Notes under the pieces: model-generated
The model's input: the letters and a program-made list of their open reading frames with translations, nothing else
Databases searched by the model: none
What the model was told of the DNA's origin: nothing
Shown: positions 7,857 to 15,982 of the stretch, in pieces
Position numbering within the stretch: position 1 is the first letter of the stretch
How the letters are laid out: each line of letters opens with the position of its first letter
Source: Paraburkholderia ginsengiterrae
GTDB lineage: Bacteria > Pseudomonadota > Gammaproteobacteria > Burkholderiales > Burkholderiaceae
Assembly: GCF_001645125.1 (NCBI RefSeq)
Contig: NZ_LXKA01000098.1
Coordinates: 86,171-150,170 of the forward strand
Direction: 5' to 3'
Length of the DNA stretch: 64,000 nt
Translations under genes and position numbers: made by a program

Positions 7857-8150
7857 ATGGCAACTTATGTGGTGCTTGCTCAATTCACCGATCAAGGTAT
7901 TCGCAATGTCAAAGCCAGCCCGCAGCGCGCAGGTATGGCAGCGGAATTGGCCAAGTCGTTTGGCTGTGAAATGAGAGAGATCTATTGGACGGTTGGCCAA
8001 TATGACATTGTTACGCTCGTCGACGCACCGGATGAACAAAGCTTCGCGGCCTTCGGCTACGCACTCGGGTCCGCGGGAAATGTCCGCACGCAAACGCTGC
8101 GTGCTTTCACGAAGGACGAATTCAGCGCGATCGTCAGCAAGGTCGCCTGA
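7857..8150 (+). CDS. GYD domain-containing protein
   Basis: 97 residues from the ATG at 7857, chosen because AAGGGGA lies eight bases upstream; an in-frame GTG at 7833 is less likely. The sequence MATYVVLAQFTDQGIRNVK, then EIYWTVGQYDIVTLVDAPD with the GQYD signature, and a C-terminal AFTKDEFSAIV make it a clear GYD-family small alpha/beta protein. Function is unknown family-wide. First gene of a probable transcription unit running to glnA, downstream of the sigma-54-like element. Confidence 0.8.
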   Translation: MATYVVLAQFTDQGIRNVKASPQRAGMAAELAKSFGCEMREIYWTVGQYDIVTLVDAPDEQSFAAFGYALGSAGNVRTQTLRAFTKDEFSAIVSKVA

Positions 8151-8211
8151 CTCACGCAATCATCGGCACGCGAACCGTGTGCTTTCCGCGACTCAATTTC
8201 ACGAGGTCACT

Positions 8212-8421
8212 ATGAACGCTCAAGCAAACGACGGCGAAGACGTGCGCGCATTCGTGCAAACGGCCGAGCAGTCGGGTTCGTATGTCTGGGTCATTACGCT
8301 GGTCGACTTTGGCGCACAAAAGGTCAAACGCTCGCTCGTTTCGGACGAGACGTTCGCCATGCGCGCCGCGGCTCAGGACGCCGGCGATGCCTACCTGAAA
8401 GGGCTGGCGGCAGACCGGTAG
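8212..8421 (+). CDS. small hypothetical protein
   Basis: 69 residues from the ATG at 8212, preceded by GAGGT. The frame continues upstream to 7993, but that part overlaps the GYD gene and is rejected. The core SYVWVITLVDFGAQKVKRSL looks like two beta strands, followed by an Ala-rich helix AMRAAAQDAGDAYLKGL. No family recognised. It sits 61 bases after the GYD gene and 81 bases before glnA on the same strand. Confidence 0.6.
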   Translation: MNAQANDGEDVRAFVQTAEQSGSYVWVITLVDFGAQKVKRSLVSDETFAMRAAAQDAGDAYLKGLAADR

Positions 8422-8502
8422 GCACACCTGCGCCTTCCTGTTTTCGCGCGCAAGCCGACTACAGCTGGAACGGGGGCAAAGGGCCGCCAGAGGAGGACGT
8501 CA

Positions 8503-10008
8503 ATGTCCACAACGCACAAGGCTTCCGGATTACCGTTCGAGGTATCCGTCGAAGCAGGCAGTTACAGCGTGACTCGACCCGCAAGCGCGAGCGATGTGAT
8601 CGGCCTGTTGCAGAGCAATAATATTCAGATCGTCGATCTGAAATTCACCGACCTGCCCGGACTCTGGCAGCACTTCTCGATCACCCTGCCTGAGGTTCAC
8701 CCTGACCTGTTTGACGCGGGGATCGGTTTCGACGGCTCGTCGATTCGCGGCTTCCAGGAGATCCACGAATCGGACATGCTGCTCAGGCCCGATCCGGCCA
8801 CGGCCTTCGTCGATCCGGTTTGCGAAACGCCCACGCTGTCGCTCATCTGCGACGTGGTCGATCCGGTCTTGCAGCAGCCGTATTCGCGCGATCCACGCTA
8901 CGTCGCGAAAAAGGCGGAGAACTATCTGTGTCAGACCGGAATCGGCACGACGTGCTATATCGGTCCCGAGCTCGAGTTCTTCATCTTCGACTCGATCCGC
9001 TTCGGGCAGGACCAGCATTGCGGCTTCTACTACGTCGAGTCCGCCGAAGGCGACTGGACCACCGGACGCGACGAGGGTGCGTACGGCGGCGGCAATCTCG
9101 GCTACAAACAGCGCTACAAGGAGGGCTATTTTCCGGTTCCGCCTCACGACACGCTCCAGGAGATCCGCTCGGAGATCACGCTCGCACTGCAGCAAGCCGG
9201 CATACAGATCGAAGTGCATCACCATGAAGTCGCGACCGCCGGGCAGAACGAAATCGACATGCGGTTTGCCGCGCTCACCCGGATGGCCGACAACGTGATG
9301 ATCTACAAGTACGTCTGCAAGAACGTCGCGCGCCGCCACGGGAAAGTGGCGACTTTCATGCCGAAGCCGCTGTTCGCCGACAACGCCAGCGGCATGCATT
9401 GTCACCAGAGCCTGTGGCGAGACGATCAGAATCTCTTTTACGACGCCAACGGCTGGGCACTCACCTCGGACTTGTGCCGCTGGTACATCGGCGGCCTGCT
9501 GCAGCATGCCCCCGCGCTGATGGCCTTTTGTGCGCCGACAACAAACTCCTACAAGCGTCTGGTGCCGGGATACGAGGCGCCCGTCAATCTCGCGATGTCG
9601 CAGCGCAACCGTTCCGCTGCGGCGCGCATTCCGATGTACTCGGATTCGCCGGGCGCGCGGCGGGTCGAATTCCGATGCCCGGATCCATCGGCTAATGCTT
9701 ACCTGGCTTTCGCGGCGATGCTGATGGCGGGCCTCGATGGAATCGAAAACCGGACCGATCCGGGCGACCCGCTCGACCGCAACATTTACGACCTTTCGCC
9801 CGAAGAAGCGAGCACCATCCGGCAGGTGCCAGGCTCGCTCGAGGCGGCGCTCGCGGCACTGGAAGCCGACTCCGGCTTTTTGCGCAAAGGCGACGTTTTC
9901 ACCGACGACGTGATTCAGACGTGGATCAACTACAAGCGCACACGCGAAATCGATACGATCAAACTGCGCCCGCATCCCTGGGAGTTCTACCTGTACTTCG
10001 ATACCTGA
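8503..10008 (+). CDS. glnA: type I glutamine synthetase (paralogue)
   Basis: 501 residues, ~30 longer than canonical GlnA because of an N-terminal extension (about residues 1-25). All GSI motifs are present: FDGSSIRGFQ, the metal-binding YIGPELEFFIF, HHHEVATAGQNEID, FMPKPLFADNASGMH, the NRSAAARIP ATP/glutamate region and RRVEFRCPDPSANAYLAFAA. Tyr429 in NIYDLSPEEAST matches the adenylylation tyrosine, so control by GlnE-type adenylylation is plausible. It condenses glutamate and ammonia with ATP, or possibly a related amine. AGGAGG precedes the ATG. Association with GYD, Usp and an EIIA-Ntr-like gene suggests a specialised second copy. Confidence 0.93.
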   Translation: MSTTHKASGLPFEVSVEAGSYSVTRPASASDVIGLLQSNNIQIVDLKFTDLPGLWQHFSITLPEVHPDLFDAGIGFDGSSIRGFQEIHESDMLLRPDPATAFVDPVCETPTLSLICDVVDPVLQQPYSRDPRYVAKKAENYLCQTGIGTTCYIGPELEFFIFDSIRFGQDQHCGFYYVESAEGDWTTGRDEGAYGGGNLGYKQRYKEGYFPVPPHDTLQEIRSEITLALQQAGIQIEVHHHEVATAGQNEIDMRFAALTRMADNVMIYKYVCKNVARRHGKVATFMPKPLFADNASGMHCHQSLWRDDQNLFYDANGWALTSDLCRWYIGGLLQHAPALMAFCAPTTNSYKRLVPGYEAPVNLAMSQRNRSAAARIPMYSDSPGARRVEFRCPDPSANAYLAFAAMLMAGLDGIENRTDPGDPLDRNIYDLSPEEASTIRQVPGSLEAALAALEADSGFLRKGDVFTDDVIQTWINYKRTREIDTIKLRPHPWEFYLYFDT

Positions 10009-10173
10009 AACGAGGGGCTGGCCGGCCGTGATCGCGCGCACAGGTGCGCTCCCGCCCCTGTATCCGGGTGACTATAATTAAAGCGGTCACCTTTACTTCA
10101 GGTGGGCCTGGCTCAGGCGGTAGCCCCCAAACAGGACGTCGACCCGAACGGGTTCCGCCGCGGGGAGATTCAC

Positions 10174-10620
10174 ATGTTCAAACATCTGTTGGTACCGACC
10201 GACGGCTCGGCGCTCTCCAAGGCCGCCATTCAACTCGCGGTGAAACTCGCGGCGGAAAGCGGCGCCAAGGTGACGGGGCTCCACGTCATCCCTGAATTCC
10301 GGGTGCTCGCGTACGGCACCGAAATGATCGCGGACAACGAAGACCGCGTCATTCAGGCCGCCCGGCACCATGCGGACGACTATCTCGCGGTCATCACCAA
10401 GGCGGCGGCACAGGCAGGTGTCGAATGCAATACGATTGCCACAAACCGCGCCCATCCGTACGACGCGATCATCAACGTCGCCGATGAACAGGAGTGCGAT
10501 CTCATCGTCATGGCGTCCCACGGTCGAAGCGGCATGCGCGCGCTTTTGCTGGGCAGCGAGACCCAGAAGGTCCTCACGCACAGTCAGATCCCGGTGCTCG
10601 TTGTTCGGCAGCCGGCGTAA
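10174..10620 (+). CDS. universal stress protein, UspA family
   Basis: 148 residues from the ATG at 10174, with CGGGGAG upstream. It begins MFKHLLVPTDGSALSKAAI. The C-terminus has the ATP-binding loop MASHGRSGMRALLLGSETQKVL of the GX2GX9G(S/T) type, followed by the terminal strand IPVLVVRQ. Cytoplasmic nucleotide-binding stress protein of the UspFG-like class. It follows glnA by 165 bases and may have its own promoter: TATAAT occurs at 10073-10078, though no good -35 is seen. Confidence 0.9.
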   Translation: MFKHLLVPTDGSALSKAAIQLAVKLAAESGAKVTGLHVIPEFRVLAYGTEMIADNEDRVIQAARHHADDYLAVITKAAAQAGVECNTIATNRAHPYDAIINVADEQECDLIVMASHGRSGMRALLLGSETQKVLTHSQIPVLVVRQPA

Positions 10621-10931
10621 TGCGGCGCTTCTGCGAGGAGATTGAGAGCAATGAAGCGCGCTCGCTTCATCAAGTTCGGCGTGGCGGCAACGCCCAAGGG
10701 TATTCCTTGAGTTTGTCGCCATTTCACGACGTTGTGTCCTGATTCGACTGCAGGATGGCGGTTTCGCGCGCTATGACCGTGTATTGCGCTGACCATACAC
10801 AGTGTTACGCTGAGGAAAGCAGCCTTCGCGACAGTGAGCCGCCATTGCGCGGCAGAATCGTCAGCAATCAGAACACACCGCGAAGCGCTATTGCCTACGA
10901 GAGGCGAAACATCGCTGCGGGAGCGACTGCG
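10621..10931. other. intergenic region, no gene recognised
   Basis: No supported coding sequence. The only structure seen is a six-base inverted repeat GTGTAT / ATACAC (10779-10784 and 10795-10800), which could be an operator or chance. Confidence 0.4.
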
Positions 10932-11498
10932 ATGCAAATCAAAACATATGCCGTACTGACATTGGCCGTAATTAGCAGTGCTGCCTTCGCATGGCAGCCG
11001 CTCACCTATCCGGTCAGAAGTCAGGGCCCCTATCAGCGCAGCATTGACAACGCAACCTGCTTCGCCGCGGCAACCAAGGAAAGCAAGGTTAACATCGTTC
11101 GCGAATCGCAGATTCCGCCACGCAAACCGGCTGCTACCCACGCGTCATCGACCGGCGCGCCGTCGCGGCCACCCTTGCCGTCCAGCACCTTTTCTGCCAT
11201 GCCGCCGGGCGCGAGCATGCCGGCCGCCGCGGCCGCGCCTGGCGCCAGCGCGCCGGCGGCAACGACCACGGCGGCGACAGGCGCTTCAGCGCCCAACGCG
11301 GCGAGCGCGGTTCCGGCCAGCACCGCCACGGCCGCCACAGCGGCATCGGCAGCGGGTGGGAGCGGCACGGCGGAGACGACAGCTGAGGCATCCGGCGTGA
11401 AACTGCCGCCGCTGCCGGCTCCGGAGCCGCCCATGACGCGGTATTGGGCCGCGTATGGTGCGTGCATGCAGGCACGGGGTTACGTCGTCGTCCAGTAA
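10932..11498 (+). CDS. secreted Ala/Pro-rich hypothetical protein
   Basis: 188 residues from the ATG at 10932. The leader MQIKTYAVLTLAVISSAAFA is a clean Sec signal ending in AFA. A short N-terminal region with one Cys follows (DNATCFAAATKE). Residues ~65-160 are a low-complexity Ala/Pro/Thr/Ser linker. The conserved-looking tail MTRYWAAYGACMQARGYVVVQ has a second Cys. Paired Cys at both ends and a glycine-zipper-like tail are seen in small Burkholderia envelope proteins. Function unknown. The hairpin at 11507-11529 follows the stop. Confidence 0.65.
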   Translation: MQIKTYAVLTLAVISSAAFAWQPLTYPVRSQGPYQRSIDNATCFAAATKESKVNIVRESQIPPRKPAATHASSTGAPSRPPLPSSTFSAMPPGASMPAAAAAPGASAPAATTTAATGASAPNAASAVPASTATAATAASAAGGSGTAETTAEASGVKLPPLPAPEPPMTRYWAAYGACMQARGYVVVQ

Positions 11499-11506
11499 CG
11501 GGGCAT

Positions 11507-11529
11507 CCAGGCGCAGTAACTGCGCCTGG
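11507..11529 (+). terminator. probable intrinsic terminator
   Basis: Eleven-base perfect inverted repeat CCAGGCGCAGT / ACTGCGCCTGG around a single base, followed by CTTTTCT. It lies nine bases after the stop at 11498. The U-run is short. Confidence 0.6.
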
Positions 11530-11578
11530 CTTTTCTGGATGGCGGCGGTGGCATTCGACGCCCATATGCGAAACGGCA

Positions 11579-13267
11579 ATGCTTAGCGATTTGACTTCCT
11601 ATCGGCACGATTCTCCCCGATGCGGACACTGCGGTAGTCCGCTGAATGGCCGTTTCGCGCGCTGTCCTTCGTGCTTCCGGCTTACCAACGATTCGCTCAG
11701 CTTGCATTCCGTGCAGCCTCCCGTGCTGCACGTCCGATTCAACGATTCCCCACCGATACCCAGACACCGCGTGGCATCACGCAAGATCTGGAGGCCGTCG
11801 TCGCGCGCGCTGGTCAATGTCTACGACACGGTTGAAGATGTCGAAGCGGTCGTGATCCCCGCGCCGCTTCATCAGCGTCTGCGGCGGCCGCTCTTGCTGG
11901 GTGCTTCGCTGGTGGTGGCGGCGTCCGCGGTGTATCTCGGTTTCGTTCACGGCAATGACTTGAGAGTCGGCACGCCTGTCGCCGTGTCCGGCAAAGTGCA
12001 GGAGCAAAACGGAAAGGCGGTGGCTGCGCTGCCTCAGAAGGCCGTCACTGCTGCCGCTCGGAAGCCAGTCACTGCGGGCATCCAGAAGCCTGCAACTACT
12101 GTTGCTCAGAAACCCGTGACGACGATCACTCAGAAACCTGTAACTGCTGTCGCGCAGGCGCCCGCAACTACTGTCGCTCAGAAACCCGCGACGGCTGTCA
12201 CCCAAGCGCCTACAACCACTTTCGCTCAGAAGTCCGTAATGGCTGTCGCCCAGCCGCCTGCAACGACTGTCGCGCAAAAACCCGCAACTGCTGTCGCCCA
12301 TGCGCCTACAACTAATGTCGCTCAGAAATCCGTAACCACTGTCGTCCAACCGCCTGCAACCGCTGCCGCTCAGAAGTCCGTAATGGCTGTCGCCCAGCCG
12401 CCTGCAACGACTGCCGCTCAGAAACCCATAACCGCTGTCACCCAAACGCCTGCAACCACTATCGCCCAGAAATCCGCAACCGCTATCGCCCAACCGCCTG
12501 CAACCTCTACCGCTCAGAAATCCGTAGCCGCTGTCGTCCAACCGCCCGCAACCGCTATCGCTCAGAAATCCGTAGCCGCTGTCACCCAAACACCTGCAAC
12601 TCATGCCTCGCAGAAACCAGTAACGACTGTCGCCCAGACGCCCGTCACCGCGACCGCTCCGAAGCCCTCGACGGTTGCCTCGCAAAAACCCGCACCTGTC
12701 GTTGCACAGCAGCAGCCTACAACCATCGCCACCGCGCGACCCGCACCCGTGAGCGCCCCGCCGGTTCCGCCCACGGCTGTACGCCGCGCCACCTCCGTCG
12801 CCAACGTCGCCACAGTCGCCTCCATCAGCCCCGAAGCGGCGCGTAATCCCGGCAGCAGGACAGCAGCCAATCAGCCGGACAAGCCGCGCGTGGACGTGTC
12901 GCGGCACATCCGAGCCGCGCGCATCGATTTGCAGGCCAACAATCTGACGGCGACCAAAGCGCGTCTCTCAGCCGCCATCGCGGCCCAGCCGGACAACCGC
13001 GACGCATTGAACATGCGCTCGACGGTTCGCACGCGCGAACAGCAGCGCGACGCACTACTGAGTCTCGCGCGGGGCTGCGGATATATCGCGCACTGGAACT
13101 GCGTCGCGCACAACGCCGGCATTGCGCTAAACATCGATTCGAGCAGCAAGGAAGCGCAGCGTCTCGCCGCGCTCGCCAAACGCGAAACGCAATTGCAGAT
13201 GCCACCGCCGGCTGAACCCGTCGCCGAGCAGCCACCCGAGACGCGCGATGTGAGCGGCCATCATTGA
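11579..13267 (+). CDS. zinc-ribbon membrane protein with octapeptide repeats and TPR-like C-terminus
   Basis: 562 residues from the ATG at 11579; upstream in-frame codons overlap the terminator and were rejected. In order: a zinc ribbon with Cys15, Cys18, Cys29 and Cys32 (CGHC...CPSC); a membrane span ~105-124 (LLLGASLVVAASAVYLGF); 29 tandem octapeptides (residues 146-377); a Pro/Ala linker; and a helical tail (~440-540, HIRAARIDLQANNLTATKAR) resembling a TPR-type unit with two Cys. Likely an inner-membrane protein with its repeat stalk in the periplasm and the ribbon in the cytoplasm. No known function. Confidence 0.7.
   Translation: MLSDLTSYRHDSPRCGHCGSPLNGRFARCPSCFRLTNDSLSLHSVQPPVLHVRFNDSPPIPRHRVASRKIWRPSSRALVNVYDTVEDVEAVVIPAPLHQRLRRPLLLGASLVVAASAVYLGFVHGNDLRVGTPVAVSGKVQEQNGKAVAALPQKAVTAAARKPVTAGIQKPATTVAQKPVTTITQKPVTAVAQAPATTVAQKPATAVTQAPTTTFAQKSVMAVAQPPATTVAQKPATAVAHAPTTNVAQKSVTTVVQPPATAAAQKSVMAVAQPPATTAAQKPITAVTQTPATTIAQKSATAIAQPPATSTAQKSVAAVVQPPATAIAQKSVAAVTQTPATHASQKPVTTVAQTPVTATAPKPSTVASQKPAPVVAQQQPTTIATARPAPVSAPPVPPTAVRRATSVANVATVASISPEAARNPGSRTAANQPDKPRVDVSRHIRAARIDLQANNLTATKARLSAAIAAQPDNRDALNMRSTVRTREQQRDALLSLARGCGYIAHWNCVAHNAGIALNIDSSSKEAQRLAALAKRETQLQMPPPAEPVAEQPPETRDVSGHH
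12014..12709 (+). repeat. 24-bp tandem repeat array, 29 units coding octapeptides
   Basis: Twenty-nine consecutive in-frame 24-base units. Each codes an octapeptide such as KPVTAVAQ, APATTVAQ, KSVMAVAQ or PPATTVAQ, nearly all ending in Gln. In the central part Lys-initial and Pro-Pro/Ala-Pro/Thr-Pro units alternate, giving a 48-base higher-order period. Units are diverged at the DNA level. It is coding, has no unique spacers and is not CRISPR. Confidence 0.9.
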
Positions 13268-13306
13268 CCGCCCGTCGCGCTGCCGTCAGGCCAGCGTGGC
13301 AAACGC

Positions 13307-14404
13307 CTATGAAAGTTCGCGCGCGGCGTCCTCACGGGCCGGGGCGGCGACACACACCTGATGCGCAATCGCACGATAGCGCGCGGCGGTATCCCCGAGC
13401 GTAAGACCAGCCAGCGAGCGTTGCGCTCGCGCCTGCCCTAGCGCCGCGACCACAGCGTCGGCATAACACAGCACATCGTCGGTATCGATCAGTTGGACGC
13501 CCGGATATCCGGTGGCGAAGGCAAACGCCGGAATGTTGCTCGCCACGATCGGCACACCGGACGCAAGCGCCTCGAGAAACGCCACGCTATGCGCCTCGGA
13601 GCGTGACGGCATGACGAACACGCTCGACTCCGCCAGAACTGTCGCAATGTCGGCACGGGGGCCGGCCACCACGACGCGCTCCGCAATGCCCAACGCTCTC
13701 GCCTGCGCGACCACCACGTCCTGATAAGACGGATCCTCGACAACCCCATACAGCGTGAGGCGCGCGTCTCTCACGCGCTTGAGGACCTCGCTGAAAGCGC
13801 GCACGGTCAGAAGCTGATTCTTCACCGGCGCATAACGGCCGACCTGCACCACCTGCGGTCCATGGCCGCTGCGCGCAACACTATCCGTGAAGGCAAAGCG
13901 CCCGAGGTCCACCCCGTTCGGCACCACGGTGATCGAAGGATGAGGCCCGATGGCCTCGGTGTAATCCGTCACCCCTTGCTGCGATACGCTGATCACCGTC
14001 CGCGCCCGCGCCGATAGAACAAGTTCGATGCGCCGGAACAGCGGCCGCTCGAAGTCGTTGATCGCCGAATGCATGACGTAGACAACCGGCACGCTCACCG
14101 GCAACGCACGCGCGTAGAAGGACGGAATGGTGGCGTGCGCGAAAATCACATCCGGACGGAAGCGCCGCACCGCGACGAACAGATTCCACAGCTTGCGCGG
14201 CATGCGGTGCCGCCGCCGCGGAAACCAGCATTGCACGCCATGACGCTGCAGATCGTCATGCAAAGACGCGAAGTCGGCGTGCGAAGGCAGCAGCGACGCC
14301 ACGCACGCCGTCATACCCGCGGCGCACTGATCGAGCGCGAGGTCCTTCGCGAGCACTTCCGCTCCCGATAAACGGGGAGCCAGAACCAGATGAAACACGC
14401 GCAT
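13307..14404 (-). CDS. glycosyltransferase family 4
   Basis: 365 residues from the ATG at 14404 (MRVFHLVLAPRLSGAEVLAK); the open frame extends further upstream but overlaps the flippase gene. GT-B fold. The acceptor domain carries SGAEVLAKDLALDQ. The donor domain has VVQVGRYAPVKNQ and the EX7E motif in SRSEAHSVAFLEALASG, the retaining GT4 signature that binds the sugar nucleotide. Cytoplasmic face of the inner membrane. TGATG coupling with the flippase upstream indicates one transcript. Close paralogue of the protein at 43503-44588. Confidence 0.85.
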   Translation of the reverse strand: MRVFHLVLAPRLSGAEVLAKDLALDQCAAGMTACVASLLPSHADFASLHDDLQRHGVQCWFPRRRHRMPRKLWNLFVAVRRFRPDVIFAHATIPSFYARALPVSVPVVYVMHSAINDFERPLFRRIELVLSARARTVISVSQQGVTDYTEAIGPHPSITVVPNGVDLGRFAFTDSVARSGHGPQVVQVGRYAPVKNQLLTVRAFSEVLKRVRDARLTLYGVVEDPSYQDVVVAQARALGIAERVVVAGPRADIATVLAESSVFVMPSRSEAHSVAFLEALASGVPIVASNIPAFAFATGYPGVQLIDTDDVLCYADAVVAALGQARAQRSLAGLTLGDTAARYRAIAHQVCVAAPAREDAARELS

Positions 14405-15741
14405 CACGGCGTCCTTGCCATCAACGTCCTGAACAACATCCACGCCGCGGCAAAGCCAAGGCCCAGCGTCATGGACCAGGCAATACCCGTCACCCCCCAC
14501 CAATGAACGGCGGGCGGCACGCTCAACAGCAGCACGACAACCTGGATCACCGACGCATGCGCGGTCGCCTTCGCGTCGCCGACCGCGCGCAGATAAGCGA
14601 CCAGCACCGCGATCAACGCACCGATTGCCATGTTGATCACGAGGATTCTGAACAGCGGCACCGCCGGCAGCCACGCCGCGCCGAGAATCAGCGAAAAGAG
14701 CGGCTCGGCCACCAGCCTCAGCACCTCGACGAACACAGCCAGCCCGATCGCGATCAGCAGCAGGTAGAGCTTGATGATCCGCGCCGCCGCCTGCGGACTT
14801 CTGCGGTGATGCGCGGCGAAGGTGGGGAACAGGTACTGCGACATGGCGATCGCGGCATCCGCGAGCAGCATCTGCGCGAGCCGCGACGACATCTGATAGG
14901 CGCCCAGCTGCGCCGGGCCCAACAGCTTGCCGACCACGACCTTGTCGAACTGGTTGAGCAGCAGATTGATCACGCTGCTCGCCCAGATCCAGCGGCTGAA
15001 ACCGACATAGTGGCCAATTCCCGACCACACTGCGCGAATCGGCGGACGCGGATTCATCGTCGCCCACGTCAGCGTGCTTTTCAGGCTCTCGCCGGCCACG
15101 AGGCCGATCAGCACCGAGACCGCCCCCACGCCGAAATACGCGAGCGCGAGTCCGATCGAACAATCGACGAACGCCGCCGCCACTTCCACCCCGGCAATAT
15201 GCTGGAAGCGCCGCTCACGCTGCACCACGTAATACGCGGGCGAAGCCAACCCGCGCAGCAACGGCAGCAATGCGGCGAGCTGGATCAGCACGAGCGAGCC
15301 GCTCAGATGGAACTGGCTGCTCAGCAACGGCGCGAGCGCCACCAGCAGCAGCGAAATGAGGACGCCTCGCGTCGTCAACGTCGTCCACACCGCGCCGAGT
15401 TGCGAACGTGTCGGCGGATGTTCGCCTTGAATCACCGCCTGCGCGAGGCCGGTGTCGGAGAGCGCCTCGGCAATCGCCACCGCGAGCAGCGCAACGCTCA
15501 CGCTGCCGATCGCAGCCGGCCCGAGCATCCGGCCAATCGCAAGGAATTTGATCGCCACCAGTCCACGCACGGCGAACTGTTGCAGCAGGACCCACGTCGC
15601 CGCACTCGCGCCGAAGCTGCCCGCCATCGAGAACGCCGGTAACCTGATCGCCCGCAAGCTGTTTCTCCGTCGAAAACGCAGCGCTGTGAAATCAGCCGCG
15701 CCGCGCGATGTCAGACATCGCTGCGAACGCCACCGGCGCAT
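14404..15741 (-). CDS. Wzx-type polysaccharide flippase (MOP superfamily)
   Basis: 445 residues if begun at 15741; the recognisable protein begins near MAGSFGASAATWVLLQQF (ATG at 15627), which may be the true start. About 12 hydrophobic segments follow, with MOP/Wzx features such as FLAIGRMLGPAAIGSVSVAL and LVLIQLAALLPLLRGLASP. It would flip the lipid-linked repeat unit across the inner membrane for Wzy polymerisation. Its stop overlaps the downstream GT4 start by one base. No strong ribosome site is seen at either candidate start. Confidence 0.8.
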   Translation of the reverse strand: MRRWRSQRCLTSRGAADFTALRFRRRNSLRAIRLPAFSMAGSFGASAATWVLLQQFAVRGLVAIKFLAIGRMLGPAAIGSVSVALLAVAIAEALSDTGLAQAVIQGEHPPTRSQLGAVWTTLTTRGVLISLLLVALAPLLSSQFHLSGSLVLIQLAALLPLLRGLASPAYYVVQRERRFQHIAGVEVAAAFVDCSIGLALAYFGVGAVSVLIGLVAGESLKSTLTWATMNPRPPIRAVWSGIGHYVGFSRWIWASSVINLLLNQFDKVVVGKLLGPAQLGAYQMSSRLAQMLLADAAIAMSQYLFPTFAAHHRRSPQAAARIIKLYLLLIAIGLAVFVEVLRLVAEPLFSLILGAAWLPAVPLFRILVINMAIGALIAVLVAYLRAVGDAKATAHASVIQVVVLLLSVPPAVHWWGVTGIAWSMTLGLGFAAAWMLFRTLMARTP

Positions 15742-15982
15742 AATGAGTTAGGTCGCCTTGCGAAGCTGGCGAAGTCTTTCATCGGAACATGCACGACCTT
15801 ACCGCGAGCGGATCGGCAACAACCGCCATCAGCCAGGCCCGTTCAGCCGAAGCCGGCGGCCGCTGGTACGGTGTCGCACAAAGCGCGCCAACTCAGCGGG
15901 TCCGCTCGTGCCGGCGATGCTACCGTTGTCCGGCTGGCGCCACGCGCGCGCCTTCCAGCCGGTACTTTTTTCCGCAACGCAC

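Noticed and set aside
10116-10123. GGCGGTAG, a match to the ops core used by RfaH
   Set aside because: It lies before a universal stress gene, not before a polysaccharide operon, and lacks the rest of the ops/JUMPstart context.
12014-12709. Regular repeats reminiscent of a CRISPR array
   Set aside because: The units are contiguous, in frame and code octapeptides; there are no unique spacers and no cas genes.
13307-15163. 618-codon minus-strand frame covering the GT4 and part of the flippase
   Set aside because: Codons above 14404 are out of frame with the flippase and non-protein-like; the GT4 begins at the TGATG junction.
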